A DNA stretch of 12,250 nt from Bacillota bacterium (GTDB lineage Bacteria > Bacillota > Clostridia > Peptostreptococcales > Anaerovoracaceae): NCBI GenBank assembly GCA_030535715.1, contig JAUNRL010000018.1, forward strand, positions 1 to 12,250, read 5' to 3'. The notes under the pieces are model-generated. The model did no database searches and was not told where the DNA came from. It worked only from the letters and a program-made list of their open reading frames with translations. The translations under genes and the position numbers were made by a program. Below, one piece after another: positions 1 to 7,231 of the stretch (position 1 is the first letter of the stretch; every line of letters begins with the position of its first letter).

Positions 1-1222
1 CCGCCTTCTGAATTTCCGCGCCCTTCTTGCCGCTGGCGTATCTCTCCTCAATCGCCTTGAGCACATCGGCCGCCTGCGTTTTTTTCTGCACCGCGCCGAC
101 CTTGTCGCCGTTTACATAGATTCCCCAGGCCTTAACATTCAGATCGCCCATGTACGTCAGCCGCCGCAGTACCTCATCGGAAGAGTCGGGGAGAATATCC
201 TTGTCCAGAGAGGATACTCTCCGGAAGGAAATGTCGTCCTTTTCATCGATGATGACTTCGATATCCTTATCCTCGGTCAGTGCCCGCTGCACCATGTCGG
301 TAATCCGCAGGACATCGTCCTTGTTCTTGACGTAACCCAGCGCGTGTCCGTTGTAGGAGTACTCGTAAAGCGTGCAGTAATTGAACACCCCCGCCACGCC
401 TACTGCGATCAGCAGCACCAGGCTGAGAATGATCAGCAGAGGAGCCTTGTGCGTCTCCGAGAAAATTCTCACCGTCGTCATCCGGCGGCCCATTGAACTG
501 TTCCGGAATTTACTGGCTCGTATGCGGGAAAGATGCTCCGCCGCCTGTCGGGCTTCCGCGGCGATTTCCTCCTGCCGCTGCTGGAGCTTGTCCAGTTTGC
601 CCTCTCTGGCCGCCTCCTTTCGTTCCTTTCTCGTGGAAAGGCCCAGAAGATCACGCAGGGAATAACGGGCCACCGGCTGAATCTCCGTGGTAACCTGGGT
701 GCCGTGGATGTTGACTTCCCCGCCGCCCATCTGTGCTGTTCTGTCCGCCAGTTTTTTCTTTCTCCTGACTTCGGCACGGATTTCCCGTTCCTTCCGGCGG
801 ATCTCATCCCGTTCCTGGCGTTCCTTTCGTCGGGCTTCCTCGCGCTCAGCCTTCAGCCGCCGCTGCTCCGCTTTCTGCGCATCCCGAATGGCCTTCTGCC
901 GTTCCTTCTGTGCCCTGACCGCCTGCCGGCGGCTTTCTTCCTTTTCCCTTTTTTCCGCCTCCTCCCGCATGGAGTCCAGCCGCTCTTCCATCTTCCGGCG
1001 GTATTCCGCATCAAAAGACGAAGTGTCCCGACTCGATGTCTGCCCGCTTTTTTTCTTCAGCGTATCCAGCCTCTCCCGAATCCTTCGCAGCTCCTCGTAG
1101 ACCTTTTTCGCCGCATCGCTTCCGTCAGTGAAGCGTTCAGGCGTTTCTGTTTCTGTTTTTATCGGTTCAGACGCAGAATCCGGTCGATCTGCTCCCTGGT
1201 TATCTTCCCAACGCATTGGCAT
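1..1222 (-). CDS. Membrane-anchored cell-wall protein, probable M23/G5-type peptidoglycan hydrolase (5' part; runs off left edge)
   Basis: The frame is open from ATG 1222 to the window edge: 407 codons with no stop, so the C-terminus lies outside. Residues ~1-247 are very rich in Glu, Arg, Lys, Gln and Ala and read as cytoplasmic coiled coil. A single hydrophobic segment follows at ~260-282 (LLIILSLVLLIAVGVAGVF). The outer part has two segments of the kind that precede the G5, LysM and M23 domains of clostridial peptidoglycan DD-metallopeptidases: 'GHALGYVKNKDDVLRI' and 'VKAWGIYVNGDKVGAV'. The peptidase domain itself is not in the window, so the enzymatic role is inferred. ATG 1222 has AGGAG 4 nt upstream; ATG 1216 (two codons later) has the same AGGAG at 10 nt, so either may start. 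The start lies inside the preceding gene (64-nt overlap), suggesting coupled translation. The long charged region before the membrane helix is unusual for this kind of protein. Confidence 0.62.
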   Translation of the reverse strand, partial: MPMRWEDNQGADRPDSASEPIKTETETPERFTDGSDAAKKVYEELRRIRERLDTLKKKSGQTSSRDTSSFDAEYRRKMEERLDSMREEAEKREKEESRRQAVRAQKERQKAIRDAQKAEQRRLKAEREEARRKERQERDEIRRKEREIRAEVRRKKKLADRTAQMGGGEVNIHGTQVTTEIQPVARYSLRDLLGLSTRKERKEAAREGKLDKLQQRQEEIAAEARQAAEHLSRIRASKFRNSSMGRRMTTVRIFSETHKAPLLIILSLVLLIAVGVAGVFNYCTLYEYSYNGHALGYVKNKDDVLRITDMVQRALTEDKDIEVIIDEKDDISFRRVSSLDKDILPDSSDEVLRRLTYMGDLNVKAWGIYVNGDKVGAVQKKTQAADVLKAIEERYASGKKGAEIQKA

Positions 1223-2439
1223 GGTTCTCCTGTTTCCAATCTGCCCGTGTCCTTGCACTGCGGGCAGTTATACCGAATCTCCATATAGTCCGGTTCGTAT
1301 CCATTGTCCGTCAGCAGGAAGGCCTTCTCCATCTGCAGTTCCTCTTCCTTCTGCCGGATCTGTTCCGTTGCTTTTTTCTTGTCCACCGTATCGGAAATGA
1401 TGATCCGCGACAATTCCGGACCGATGCCGGCCAGCTGGCCGTCGATCTCACGCAGCCGCGGGATCTTCCGATACACTTTCTCCCGCCTCTGCCGCGCCTT
1501 TTTCTCTTCACCGGCGCGCAGCGCTTCGTAATACCGGCGGATCTCCTGGGCGGTGAAGCCCTCCGGCGATCCGTCCGTCTGTGCGCTGACCCGGATTTTT
1601 CCTTCCTTCTTCCAGGTGTTCAGCACTTTGTTGATATAGTTGATGTTGGGGCTGGAAATGCCGGCGGTCTTACGGCACGCGGCCAGAACCGTTTCCAAAG
1701 GCAATCCCATCTCGCCGAACCACGTATCCATGATCCGCTGTTCTTCTTCCGTCGCGTTCCGCGAAAAGCCCAGCGCCTGGAACACTCTCCGGTGCATACT
1801 GTGCCTGTGATCCTGCTTCCCCAGATACTCTTCAATAGCTGCGATGTCCTTCAAGCCTTTTCCGCCCCAGTCGCGTACGATGGCGCCCACGTAATGGGCA
1901 TCCGTCTTTCTCCGGTTCTTCCGACTGAAAGCGAAGGCATAGGCAATCGCTTCCGGAAGCACCTGGTATTCACTGATCCAGGAGAGAACCTCCCGGATTT
2001 CCGTGCTGTTGAACACCCGGCCAGTGATCTGCTCGATCTCGGAGATCATTCCCTGGATTTCCGGGTCGGTCATCCGATCCCCGATCTGGCTGCCGCCATC
2101 GGCCGCAGTGCTACCGTCGCTGCCATACATTTGCTGTTTCAGGGAAACGAATTCCACATCGTAGTCGAAGCTGTCCTCGGACCCTTTCATTTTTTTACGG
2201 ATTACGCCCAGCTTCTCCCAGTAGGTCCAAGCTTTCAACACGTCCTCCTCCTCCATGCCGAGGTGACGGGCAATCTGCTCCCGGGAGATGCTGACTCCCA
2301 GATCCGCGTGCATCAGCGCCAGCAGGTATACCTTGACATACCGATCCGGCGCCGCTGCCATGTATTCATGGATGAAGACATTCTCCACCGAAGTGTCACA
2401 CAGGAAGTATTCTTCTGTTTTTTCCCGATAATAACTCAT
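1159..2439 (-). CDS. DnaD-domain replication protein fused to a helicase-loader N-terminal domain (no AAA+ domain)
   Basis: This 426-residue protein is a primosome component by homology and position, directly after dnaB. Residues 1-~90 form a DnaD N-terminal winged-helix region, including 'ENVFIHEYM' and 'YVKVYLLAL'. Two DnaD C-terminal (DDBH2) repeats follow at ~137-205 and ~215-285, ending in the family signature Y-x3-[IV]-x3-W: YVGAIVRDW at 183-191 and YINKVLNTW at 268-276. Residues ~300-426 resemble the N-terminal half of clostridial DnaC/DnaI-type helicase loaders: a basic helix, 'VYRKIPRLREID', and a zinc-ribbon-like CPQCKDTG...CQC with Cys392, 395, 407 and 409. The protein then stops; no Walker A or B motif is present. 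ATG 2439 is kept because the family usually begins just before this point, although GGAG lies only 1 nt from it. It sits 27 nt after the dnaB stop, in the same frame. The DnaD assignment is firm; the loader assignment rests on my recall of the family pattern. Confidence 0.85.
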   Translation of the reverse strand: MSYYREKTEEYFLCDTSVENVFIHEYMAAAPDRYVKVYLLALMHADLGVSISREQIARHLGMEEEDVLKAWTYWEKLGVIRKKMKGSEDSFDYDVEFVSLKQQMYGSDGSTAADGGSQIGDRMTDPEIQGMISEIEQITGRVFNSTEIREVLSWISEYQVLPEAIAYAFAFSRKNRRKTDAHYVGAIVRDWGGKGLKDIAAIEEYLGKQDHRHSMHRRVFQALGFSRNATEEEQRIMDTWFGEMGLPLETVLAACRKTAGISSPNINYINKVLNTWKKEGKIRVSAQTDGSPEGFTAQEIRRYYEALRAGEEKKARQRREKVYRKIPRLREIDGQLAGIGPELSRIIISDTVDKKKATEQIRQKEEELQMEKAFLLTDNGYEPDYMEIRYNCPQCKDTGRLETGEPCQCVGKITREQIDRILRLNR

Positions 2440-2466
2440 GCTCCTCTTATGGGCGCGGAGGCGCGG

Positions 2467-3798
2467 CTACACCGCCGCCACGTTTCCCGCGCTGTCGACA
2501 AATTTCGTAAGCTTGTTCAGCCATGCCACGTGGATGGTTCCCGTCGGCCCGCTCCGCTGCTTGGCCAGAATGACTTCACAGTCCCCGGGGACCGCCTCTT
2601 CCGGATTGTAGTACTCATCCCGGTAGAGGAAGAGAACCACGTCCGCATCCTGTTCGATGGATCCCGACTCGCGCAGATCGGAGAGCATAGGACGGTGGTC
2701 ATTTCTCGCTTCCGGCGCACGGGACAGCTGGGACAGAACGAGAACCGGACAATCCAATTCTCTGGCCAGTAGCTTCAAGTTCCGGGAAATCACAGAAATC
2801 TCCTGAGTCCGGGAATCCGCCCGGCCTTCGGGATTCATCAGCTGCAGGTAATCGATGATCACCAGATCCAGACCGGCTTCTGCTTTCAGCCGGCGGCACT
2901 TGCTCTTCATTTCCATGATGCTGATGCCGGCGGTGTCGTCGATGTGTATGTTGGCTCTGGACAGAACGTCTAGGGCATCGTTGATGTCGTCCCAGTCCCG
3001 GTGATCCAGGTTTCCTTTTTTCAGGTTCTGCATATCCACCCGGGATTCCATGGCCAGCAGACGTTGTCCCAGCTGTTCCTTAGCCATCTCCATGCTGAAG
3101 ATCAGTACGCTGGCGCCTCCCTTGACGGCAGCGTTCAGCGCCACGGACAGCGCGAAAGCCGTCTTGCCCATGGCCGGTCTGGCCGCGAGAATGACCAGGT
3201 CGGACTTCTGCAGTCCAGAAGTCTTGTCATCCAGTTCCCGGAACCCGGTGGTCAGGCCGGTCAGACCGCCTTCCATCTGGGCCGCCCGATCAATGATCTC
3301 GATGTTCGCCAGAAGCACATCCCGGATATGGGTATACTGTCCCTTTTCTCTGGCCTGCGAGATTTCGAAAATGCCCTGCTCCGCATAGTCCAGCAGGGTG
3401 CCGGCTTCCATGCTTCCCTCGTAGCCCTTGCTGACCACGTCATCTGCCGTCTCGATTAGACGGCGGACCGACGCGTTCTCAGCAACGATGCGGGCATACT
3501 CCCCGGCATTAGCCGTCGTCGGCGTCCCTGAGGACAGGGCTCCGATGTACGCCCGGCCACCCACCATTTCCAGAGCGCCCCTCTTCTTCAGCTCTTCCGA
3601 TACGGTCAGGGCATCCACCGGGGCGTTCCGTCTGCTCAGATTGAGAATGGCTTCGAAGATCTCTTTATGATTGGCATCATAAAAATCCCTGGCCCTGACC
3701 GTTTCGACCACGTCCATCAGGGCTTCCTTTGACAGCAGGGCTGCACCCAGCACCGATTTTTCCGCATCCGCGCTGTGCGGCGGGATCCTTCCTTCCAT
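2467..3798 (-). CDS. dnaB: Replicative DNA helicase DnaB (DnaC in Bacillus nomenclature)
   Basis: This is the hexameric 5'-3' replicative helicase that unwinds the fork. At 443 residues it has the usual family length. The N-terminal primase-interacting domain covers ~1-115 and begins with the typical 'PPHSADAEKSVLGAAL'. The linker ends near 180, and the RecA-like ATPase fills the rest. Visible motifs are Walker A ARPAMGKTA at 206-214, H1a FSMEMAKEQL at 234-243, Walker B VIIDYLQLM at 313-321, the H3 region ending VLSQLSR at 354-360, H4 DLRESGSIEQDADV at 374-387, and KQRSGPTG at 413-420 with the probable arginine finger. No intein or frameshift interrupts it. The start has AGGAG 7 nt upstream, 31 nt after rplI. 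It is part of the gdpP-rplI-dnaB-dnaD-like unit, an arrangement common in Firmicutes. Confidence 0.98.
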   Translation of the reverse strand: MEGRIPPHSADAEKSVLGAALLSKEALMDVVETVRARDFYDANHKEIFEAILNLSRRNAPVDALTVSEELKKRGALEMVGGRAYIGALSSGTPTTANAGEYARIVAENASVRRLIETADDVVSKGYEGSMEAGTLLDYAEQGIFEISQAREKGQYTHIRDVLLANIEIIDRAAQMEGGLTGLTTGFRELDDKTSGLQKSDLVILAARPAMGKTAFALSVALNAAVKGGASVLIFSMEMAKEQLGQRLLAMESRVDMQNLKKGNLDHRDWDDINDALDVLSRANIHIDDTAGISIMEMKSKCRRLKAEAGLDLVIIDYLQLMNPEGRADSRTQEISVISRNLKLLARELDCPVLVLSQLSRAPEARNDHRPMLSDLRESGSIEQDADVVLFLYRDEYYNPEEAVPGDCEVILAKQRSGPTGTIHVAWLNKLTKFVDSAGNVAAV

Positions 3799-3829
3799 TT
3801 GCCTTCTCCTGTTGGGTTCTGCCGTCCGG

Positions 3830-4273
3830 TCAGACGGTTACCTTAACCTTCAGCTTCGCGGCGACTTCCGGAAAAAGTTTCACGGTGACGGTCGTCACGC
3901 CTGCCTGCTTGATCGGACCGTCCATGTCGATCTTCTTCCTATCGACATGGATGTTTTCCTGCCACTCCAGCGCTTCCGCGATGTCCTTGGATGTAATGGA
4001 ACCAAACAGCTTGCCGTTCTCTCCGCCTTTGGACGGGATGTGCAGGGTGATCGTTTTCAGCTCTTCCGCCTGCGCGATGGCCGCCGCTTTCTGCTCCTCC
4101 CGCTTTTCTTCGGCAATGGCTTTCTGCTTTTCCAGACTCCTCACGTTACCCTGGGTCGCTTCCCGGGCCAGGCCTTTGGGAATCAGCATATTCCGGGCAT
4201 AGCCGTCACTGACTTTGATGACTTCTCCCGCTTTACCGGTACCTTTAATGTCCTTCGTTAAGATAACAATCAT
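3830..4273 (-). CDS. rplI: 50S ribosomal protein L9
   Basis: This is the elongated two-domain protein of the large subunit that binds 23S rRNA near the L1 stalk. The predicted protein has 147 residues, normal for the family. The N-terminal RNA-binding domain carries the L9 signature at 11-40 (GTGKAGEVIKV...GYARNMLIPKGLA...AT). A charged connecting helix rich in Glu, Lys and Ala follows at ~41-75, then the C-terminal domain, which includes 'LFGSITSKDIAEAL'. The start has a strong AGGAGG 8 nt upstream. That Shine-Dalgarno overlaps the TAG stop of gdpP (11-nt gap), so the two genes are probably translationally coupled. dnaB follows 31 nt downstream in the same unit. Confidence 0.98.
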   Translation of the reverse strand: MIVILTKDIKGTGKAGEVIKVSDGYARNMLIPKGLAREATQGNVRSLEKQKAIAEEKREEQKAAAIAQAEELKTITLHIPSKGGENGKLFGSITSKDIAEALEWQENIHVDRKKIDMDGPIKQAGVTTVTVKLFPEVAAKLKVKVTV

Positions 4274-4284
4274 ATTTTATCCTC

Positions 4285-6042
4285 CTATTGTGAAGTTTTG
4301 AAGAATTCTTCGATTTCCTTCAGGATCTCCTGCGGCGGCATGTCCACCTTTGCCCCGGCCGTGTTCAGATGACCGCCGCCACCGAACATCTCCATGATCC
4401 GCTGAACATTAATGTTGCCCAGTGACCGGGCACTGACCACCGTGGCTCCGCTCGCATCTTGCCCGGCGACGAAACTGGCCTCAACGCCCTTGATGGTCAG
4501 CAGTTCGTCCGCCACCTGGGAGTTGACGATCTGGGAGTTGACGTTTCTGCCCTCATAGACGGACATGGCAATGCCTCCGTCGAGAATCCGAGCATTAGCC
4601 ACGCAGGCCGCTTTAGCCCGGAAGTTATCGGAGTTGGCCTGGAAATACCGCCGCACGGTCTGGGGATCGGCGCCGGCCCGCCGCAGCCAGGACGCCGCCT
4701 CAAAGGTTCTGACGCTCGTCTTGACCGCGAACCGGTTGGTATCCAGCATGATGCCGGCCAGAAGTCCGTCGGCTTCCACTTTGGAAAGGGTTTTGCGATC
4801 GCAGGAATACTGAATCACTTCCGCCACCAGCTCCGATGCCGAGGACGCGTTAGGTTCCATGTAGGACAGTGTCTGATGGGGCAGCACATCCTCCGCTCTG
4901 CGGTGATGGTCGATGACCGCCAGCCGGCTGGTCTTCTCCAGCAGTTCTGGGCAGGCCACCAGTCCCGGCCGGTGGGTGTCCAGGACAACCACCAGAGAGT
5001 TTTCGATAAACAGCGAGACGGCCTTTTCCTCCGAAACAAACTGACAGTCTCCCGTTGCCCGGGCATCCTCCACCAATTCGCTCAGAGTATCGTCATAGTC
5101 GCCAAGCACGATATAGGCTTCCGTCCCGGTCACTTTAGCAATCCGGTTGATGCCCAAAGACGCGCCGAAACAGTCCATATCCGGATTCGCATGTCCCATA
5201 ATGAAGACCCGGCGGGACTGCTTCATCAGGGCGGTCAGGGCGTGAGCGATGATTCTGGACTTGCCTTTGTTGCTCTTGCCGAAACCCTGGGTCTTGCCGC
5301 CGTAATACTCGAGAACGTCGCCGTCCCGGATTACCGCTTGGTCACCGCCACGACCCAGAGCGATATCCAACGCGTCCTGAGCGTAACGATCCAGGCTCGC
5401 CGGCGTCTGGCCGCCGATGCCGATGCCCACGCTCAGAGTCACGGGGAAATCCGTTTCCGATTCGATCTTCCGCGCTTCATCCAGTATGGAAAAGTTATCC
5501 TTGATCTGACTCCGCAGATTCTCATGGGTAAAGACGAAACCGTAGAGATGCTCCCGGTAGCGGAACACCGCCGCCTCCAGTTTCGATGCCCAGCTGCGGA
5601 CGAAACGGTCGATTTCACCGGTCAGCTCCACCTCCCGTTCCTCGCCGGCGTTGGCGCTCAGCTCGTCAAAGTTATCCACACTGACCAGCGCCACGCACAT
5701 TTTTTCGGCCTTATACCTCTCCATCAACTGCTGATGAGCGGTGACATCAAAAAAGTACAGAAAAACCGAAGCGAGTTCTCCTTCACCCAGAACTTCGCTG
5801 AGAATTTTGAACTCATGATCATTCCGTTCCAAATACAGCCCGGTTCCGTTCTTCGCCGCCTCCAGGATTTCCGGCAGTTTGATCCCGGTTAGAGCGAAGA
5901 TGTCCGCCTCGATGATGCCATCATACTTGAATACTTCGTCGATTTTCCGGCCAGCCCGTGTGATCTTCCCCTGCATATTCACGGAACACATGGGGATCGG
6001 TGAATATCGACAGATTAATCTCTCGATTCTTCCTGCGTACAT
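4285..6042 (-). CDS. gdpP: GdpP-type cyclic-di-AMP phosphodiesterase lacking the membrane domain
   Basis: This is a DHH/DHHA1 phosphodiesterase expected to hydrolyse c-di-AMP to pApA. Domains in order are a PAS-like domain (~12-105, ending 'VFLYFFDVTAHQQ'), a degenerate GGDEF domain (~115-245, including SVDNFDEL, TLSVGIGIG and GRGGDQ), a DHH domain and a DHHA1 domain. Metal-site motifs are intact: GHANPDMD at 283-290, DTHRPG at 355-360, VIDHH at 376-380, LDTNRF at 433-438, and FGGGGH at 553-558. It has 585 residues against ~659 in B. subtilis GdpP. The missing part is the two N-terminal transmembrane helices. An in-frame TAA lies five codons before ATG 6042, and AGGAG sits 6 nt before the ATG, so this is not a mis-called start. 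The enzyme is predicted to be soluble or peripheral. It is the first gene of its unit, behind its own promoter. No DUF2232/YybS gene, often found next to it, is present. Confidence 0.93.
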   Translation of the reverse strand: MYAGRIERLICRYSPIPMCSVNMQGKITRAGRKIDEVFKYDGIIEADIFALTGIKLPEILEAAKNGTGLYLERNDHEFKILSEVLGEGELASVFLYFFDVTAHQQLMERYKAEKMCVALVSVDNFDELSANAGEEREVELTGEIDRFVRSWASKLEAAVFRYREHLYGFVFTHENLRSQIKDNFSILDEARKIESETDFPVTLSVGIGIGGQTPASLDRYAQDALDIALGRGGDQAVIRDGDVLEYYGGKTQGFGKSNKGKSRIIAHALTALMKQSRRVFIMGHANPDMDCFGASLGINRIAKVTGTEAYIVLGDYDDTLSELVEDARATGDCQFVSEEKAVSLFIENSLVVVLDTHRPGLVACPELLEKTSRLAVIDHHRRAEDVLPHQTLSYMEPNASSASELVAEVIQYSCDRKTLSKVEADGLLAGIMLDTNRFAVKTSVRTFEAASWLRRAGADPQTVRRYFQANSDNFRAKAACVANARILDGGIAMSVYEGRNVNSQIVNSQVADELLTIKGVEASFVAGQDASGATVVSARSLGNINVQRIMEMFGGGGHLNTAGAKVDMPPQEILKEIEEFFKTSQ

Positions 6043-6072
6043 ACTCTTCTCCTGTTATCGCACAGATATGTA

Positions 6073-6078
6073 ATTATA
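6073..6078 (-). promoter_or_regulatory. Extended -10 promoter for gdpP-rplI-dnaB
   Basis: Read on the minus strand this is TGGTATAAT: a perfect TATAAT preceded by TG-n, lying between the rpsR terminator and gdpP. The hexamer at -35 with 17-nt spacing falls in the terminator T-run and matches TTGACA poorly, which an extended -10 can tolerate. Transcription would begin near 6066, giving a leader of ~24 nt. The terminator and the promoter together separate the rpsF-ssb-rpsR unit from the gdpP unit. Confidence 0.75.
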
Positions 6079-6095
6079 CCATATTATGCATCACG

Positions 6096-6121
6096 AAAAA
6101 AGAGGCTGCCCGGCAGCCTCT
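6096..6121 (-). terminator. Rho-independent terminator after rpsR
   Basis: On the minus strand AGAGGCTG and CAGCCTCT pair perfectly (8 bp) around a short CCGGG loop, and the stem runs directly into six T residues. It begins ~20 nt after the rpsR stop. No T-run follows on the plus strand, so the terminator is one-directional. Confidence 0.9.
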
Positions 6122-6140
6122 CCCTCGCATACTTCGCTGA

Positions 6141-6380
6141 TCAGTCCTGGGTGTAGGGGAGCAGAGCCACGATCCGTGCTCTCTTGATCGCCTTGGTGAC
6201 CTCTCTCTGGTGCATTGCGCAGGTACCCGTGATTCTCTTGGGGAGGATCTTGCCTCTTTCGGTCACAAACTTCTTCAGCGTCTCTACATCCTTGTAATCG
6301 ATCTCGCTGGTTTTTTCGGTGCAGAACTGACATACTTTTCTTCTTCTCATGCTGCCGCGTCTTCTGTTATCCATTGCCAT
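6141..6380 (-). CDS. rpsR: 30S ribosomal protein S18
   Basis: This small basic protein of the 30S platform forms a heterodimer with S6. The predicted 79 residues match the family length. The core '[19 protein letters not shown]' and '[19 protein letters not shown]' are diagnostic. It keeps the zinc-type cysteines (Cys17, Cys20, Cys54, with His57 nearby), so it is a C+ form. AAGGAG lies 7 nt before ATG 6380; a second ATG two codons later is less well placed. It follows ssb by 17 nt, is the last gene of the rpsF operon, and is followed by an intrinsic terminator. Confidence 0.98.
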   Translation of the reverse strand: MAMDNRRRGSMRRRKVCQFCTEKTSEIDYKDVETLKKFVTERGKILPKRITGTCAMHQREVTKAIKRARIVALLPYTQD

Positions 6381-6397
6381 GGTTGTTCTCCTTTCGT

Positions 6398-6928
6398 CTA
6401 GAACGGAATGTCGTCGTCCTGGATCGCCTGGAATCCCGGAGGAATACCCTGGCCGTCATCCGCCGGCGCGCTTCCGGCCGGTACCTGCTGCCCCGACTCC
6501 GACGTGCTGCCGCCGCTCTGCTCCGGCGCGAAGCCCTGGTTCTGGCCGTAGCCGCCCCGGCTCTGTCCGAAGCCCTGTCCAGATCCGCCCTGGCCGCCTG
6601 TTCCGCCTAAAAACTCTACATTGTTGGCAATCACTTCGGTCGTGTAGACCTTATTGCCTTCCCTGTTCGTGTAGCTGCCGGTCTGAATTCGACCGCTGAC
6701 CGCAGCCTTTCTTCCCTTGCTGAGATACCGGTCGCAGTTCTCCGCCTGCTTGCCGAAGACCACGATGGGGATGAAACTCGCGTTGTCTTCCCATTCTCCG
6801 GTCTGCTGGTTTCTTCTGCGGTCGTTGACCGCAATGGTGAAACGACAGATCGCCGTCTGGTTCGCCCCGGTGGAATATCTGAGCTCAGGATCTCTCGTTA
6901 AATTCCCAATCAAAACTACCTGATTCAT
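6398..6928 (-). CDS. ssb: Single-stranded DNA-binding protein SSB
   Basis: SSB coats single-stranded DNA at the fork and recruits repair and replication partners. The predicted protein has 176 residues. The OB fold covers ~1-107, with the typical start '[19 protein letters not shown]', then 'FTIAVNDR' and 'EFLGG'. A Gly/Gln/Ser-rich flexible linker covers ~109-165, and the acidic tip DDDIPF (171-176) matches the conserved partner-binding tail. The start has AGGGG about 7 nt upstream, a weaker ribosome site than its neighbours, and lies 15 nt after the rpsF stop. Its position between rpsF and rpsR is the standard bacterial arrangement and argues for the main replication SSB rather than a mobile-element copy. 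Confidence 0.98.
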   Translation of the reverse strand: MNQVVLIGNLTRDPELRYSTGANQTAICRFTIAVNDRRRNQQTGEWEDNASFIPIVVFGKQAENCDRYLSKGRKAAVSGRIQTGSYTNREGNKVYTTEVIANNVEFLGGTGGQGGSGQGFGQSRGGYGQNQGFAPEQSGGSTSESGQQVPAGSAPADDGQGIPPGFQAIQDDDIPF

Positions 6929-6943
6929 GTTGTACCCCTGTTC

Positions 6944-7231
6944 TTATTTTTCGTCTTTGTTGACGATGAGATGTCTCATGACATGGTCAGAAATCTTCAG
7001 TCTTCTGTCCAGTTCCTTCGGCAGCGTCGGCTGCGCCTTGAAGGTCACGACGACATAGTATCCTTCATTCTTTTTCTGAATCGGATACGCCAGTTTTCTC
7101 ATGCCCCATACGTCGACTTCTCCGACTTCGCCCTCGGTCGCGATGATGCCCTTGACGGCCTCGATCACGGACTCCCTGGCCTCGTCTTCCAACGCAGGGT
7201 CAATGATGAACATCAGCTCATAGTTGGTCAT
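6944..7231 (-). CDS. rpsF: 30S ribosomal protein S6
   Basis: S6 binds 16S rRNA in the platform together with S18. The 95-residue product has the family opening 'MTNYELMFIIDP' and the diagnostic stretch WGMRKLAYPIQKKNEGYY (42-59), and ends in a short charged tail. A strong GGAGGTG lies ~8 nt before ATG 7231. It is the first gene of rpsF-ssb-rpsR. Its promoter is recognisable and its ~110-nt leader may hold a feedback site for the S6-S18 dimer. Confidence 0.98.
   Translation of the reverse strand: MTNYELMFIIDPALEDEARESVIEAVKGIIATEGEVGEVDVWGMRKLAYPIQKKNEGYYVVVTFKAQPTLPKELDRRLKISDHVMRHLIVNKDEK

Noticed and set aside
478..807. Minus-strand open frame of 109 codons
   Set aside because: It is in a different frame of the same strand as the cell-wall protein gene. 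Its Arg/Pro/Trp-rich product is typical of a shifted GC-rich frame.
533..1288. Plus-strand open frame of 251 codons opposite the cell-wall protein gene
   Set aside because: It mirrors the Glu/Lys/Arg-rich coiled coil on the other strand, giving a Leu/Phe/Arg-rich product with no family features and no ribosome site. The minus-strand frame is open for 407 codons with a coherent protein.
1216..2772. Plus-strand open frame of 518 codons opposite dnaB and the DnaD-like gene
   Set aside because: Long antisense frames are expected in GC-rich DNA. The opposite strand encodes clear DnaB and DnaD motifs, and the product is His/Arg-rich without domains.
5672..5680. Perfect DnaA-box sequence TTATCCACA
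   Set aside because: It is a single copy inside gdpP coding DNA, with no cluster of boxes and no AT-rich region nearby. It does not indicate an origin.
4459..5892. Plus-strand open frame of 477 codons opposite gdpP
   Set aside because: It is an antisense shadow of a gene with intact DHH motifs; the product shows no recognisable domain.
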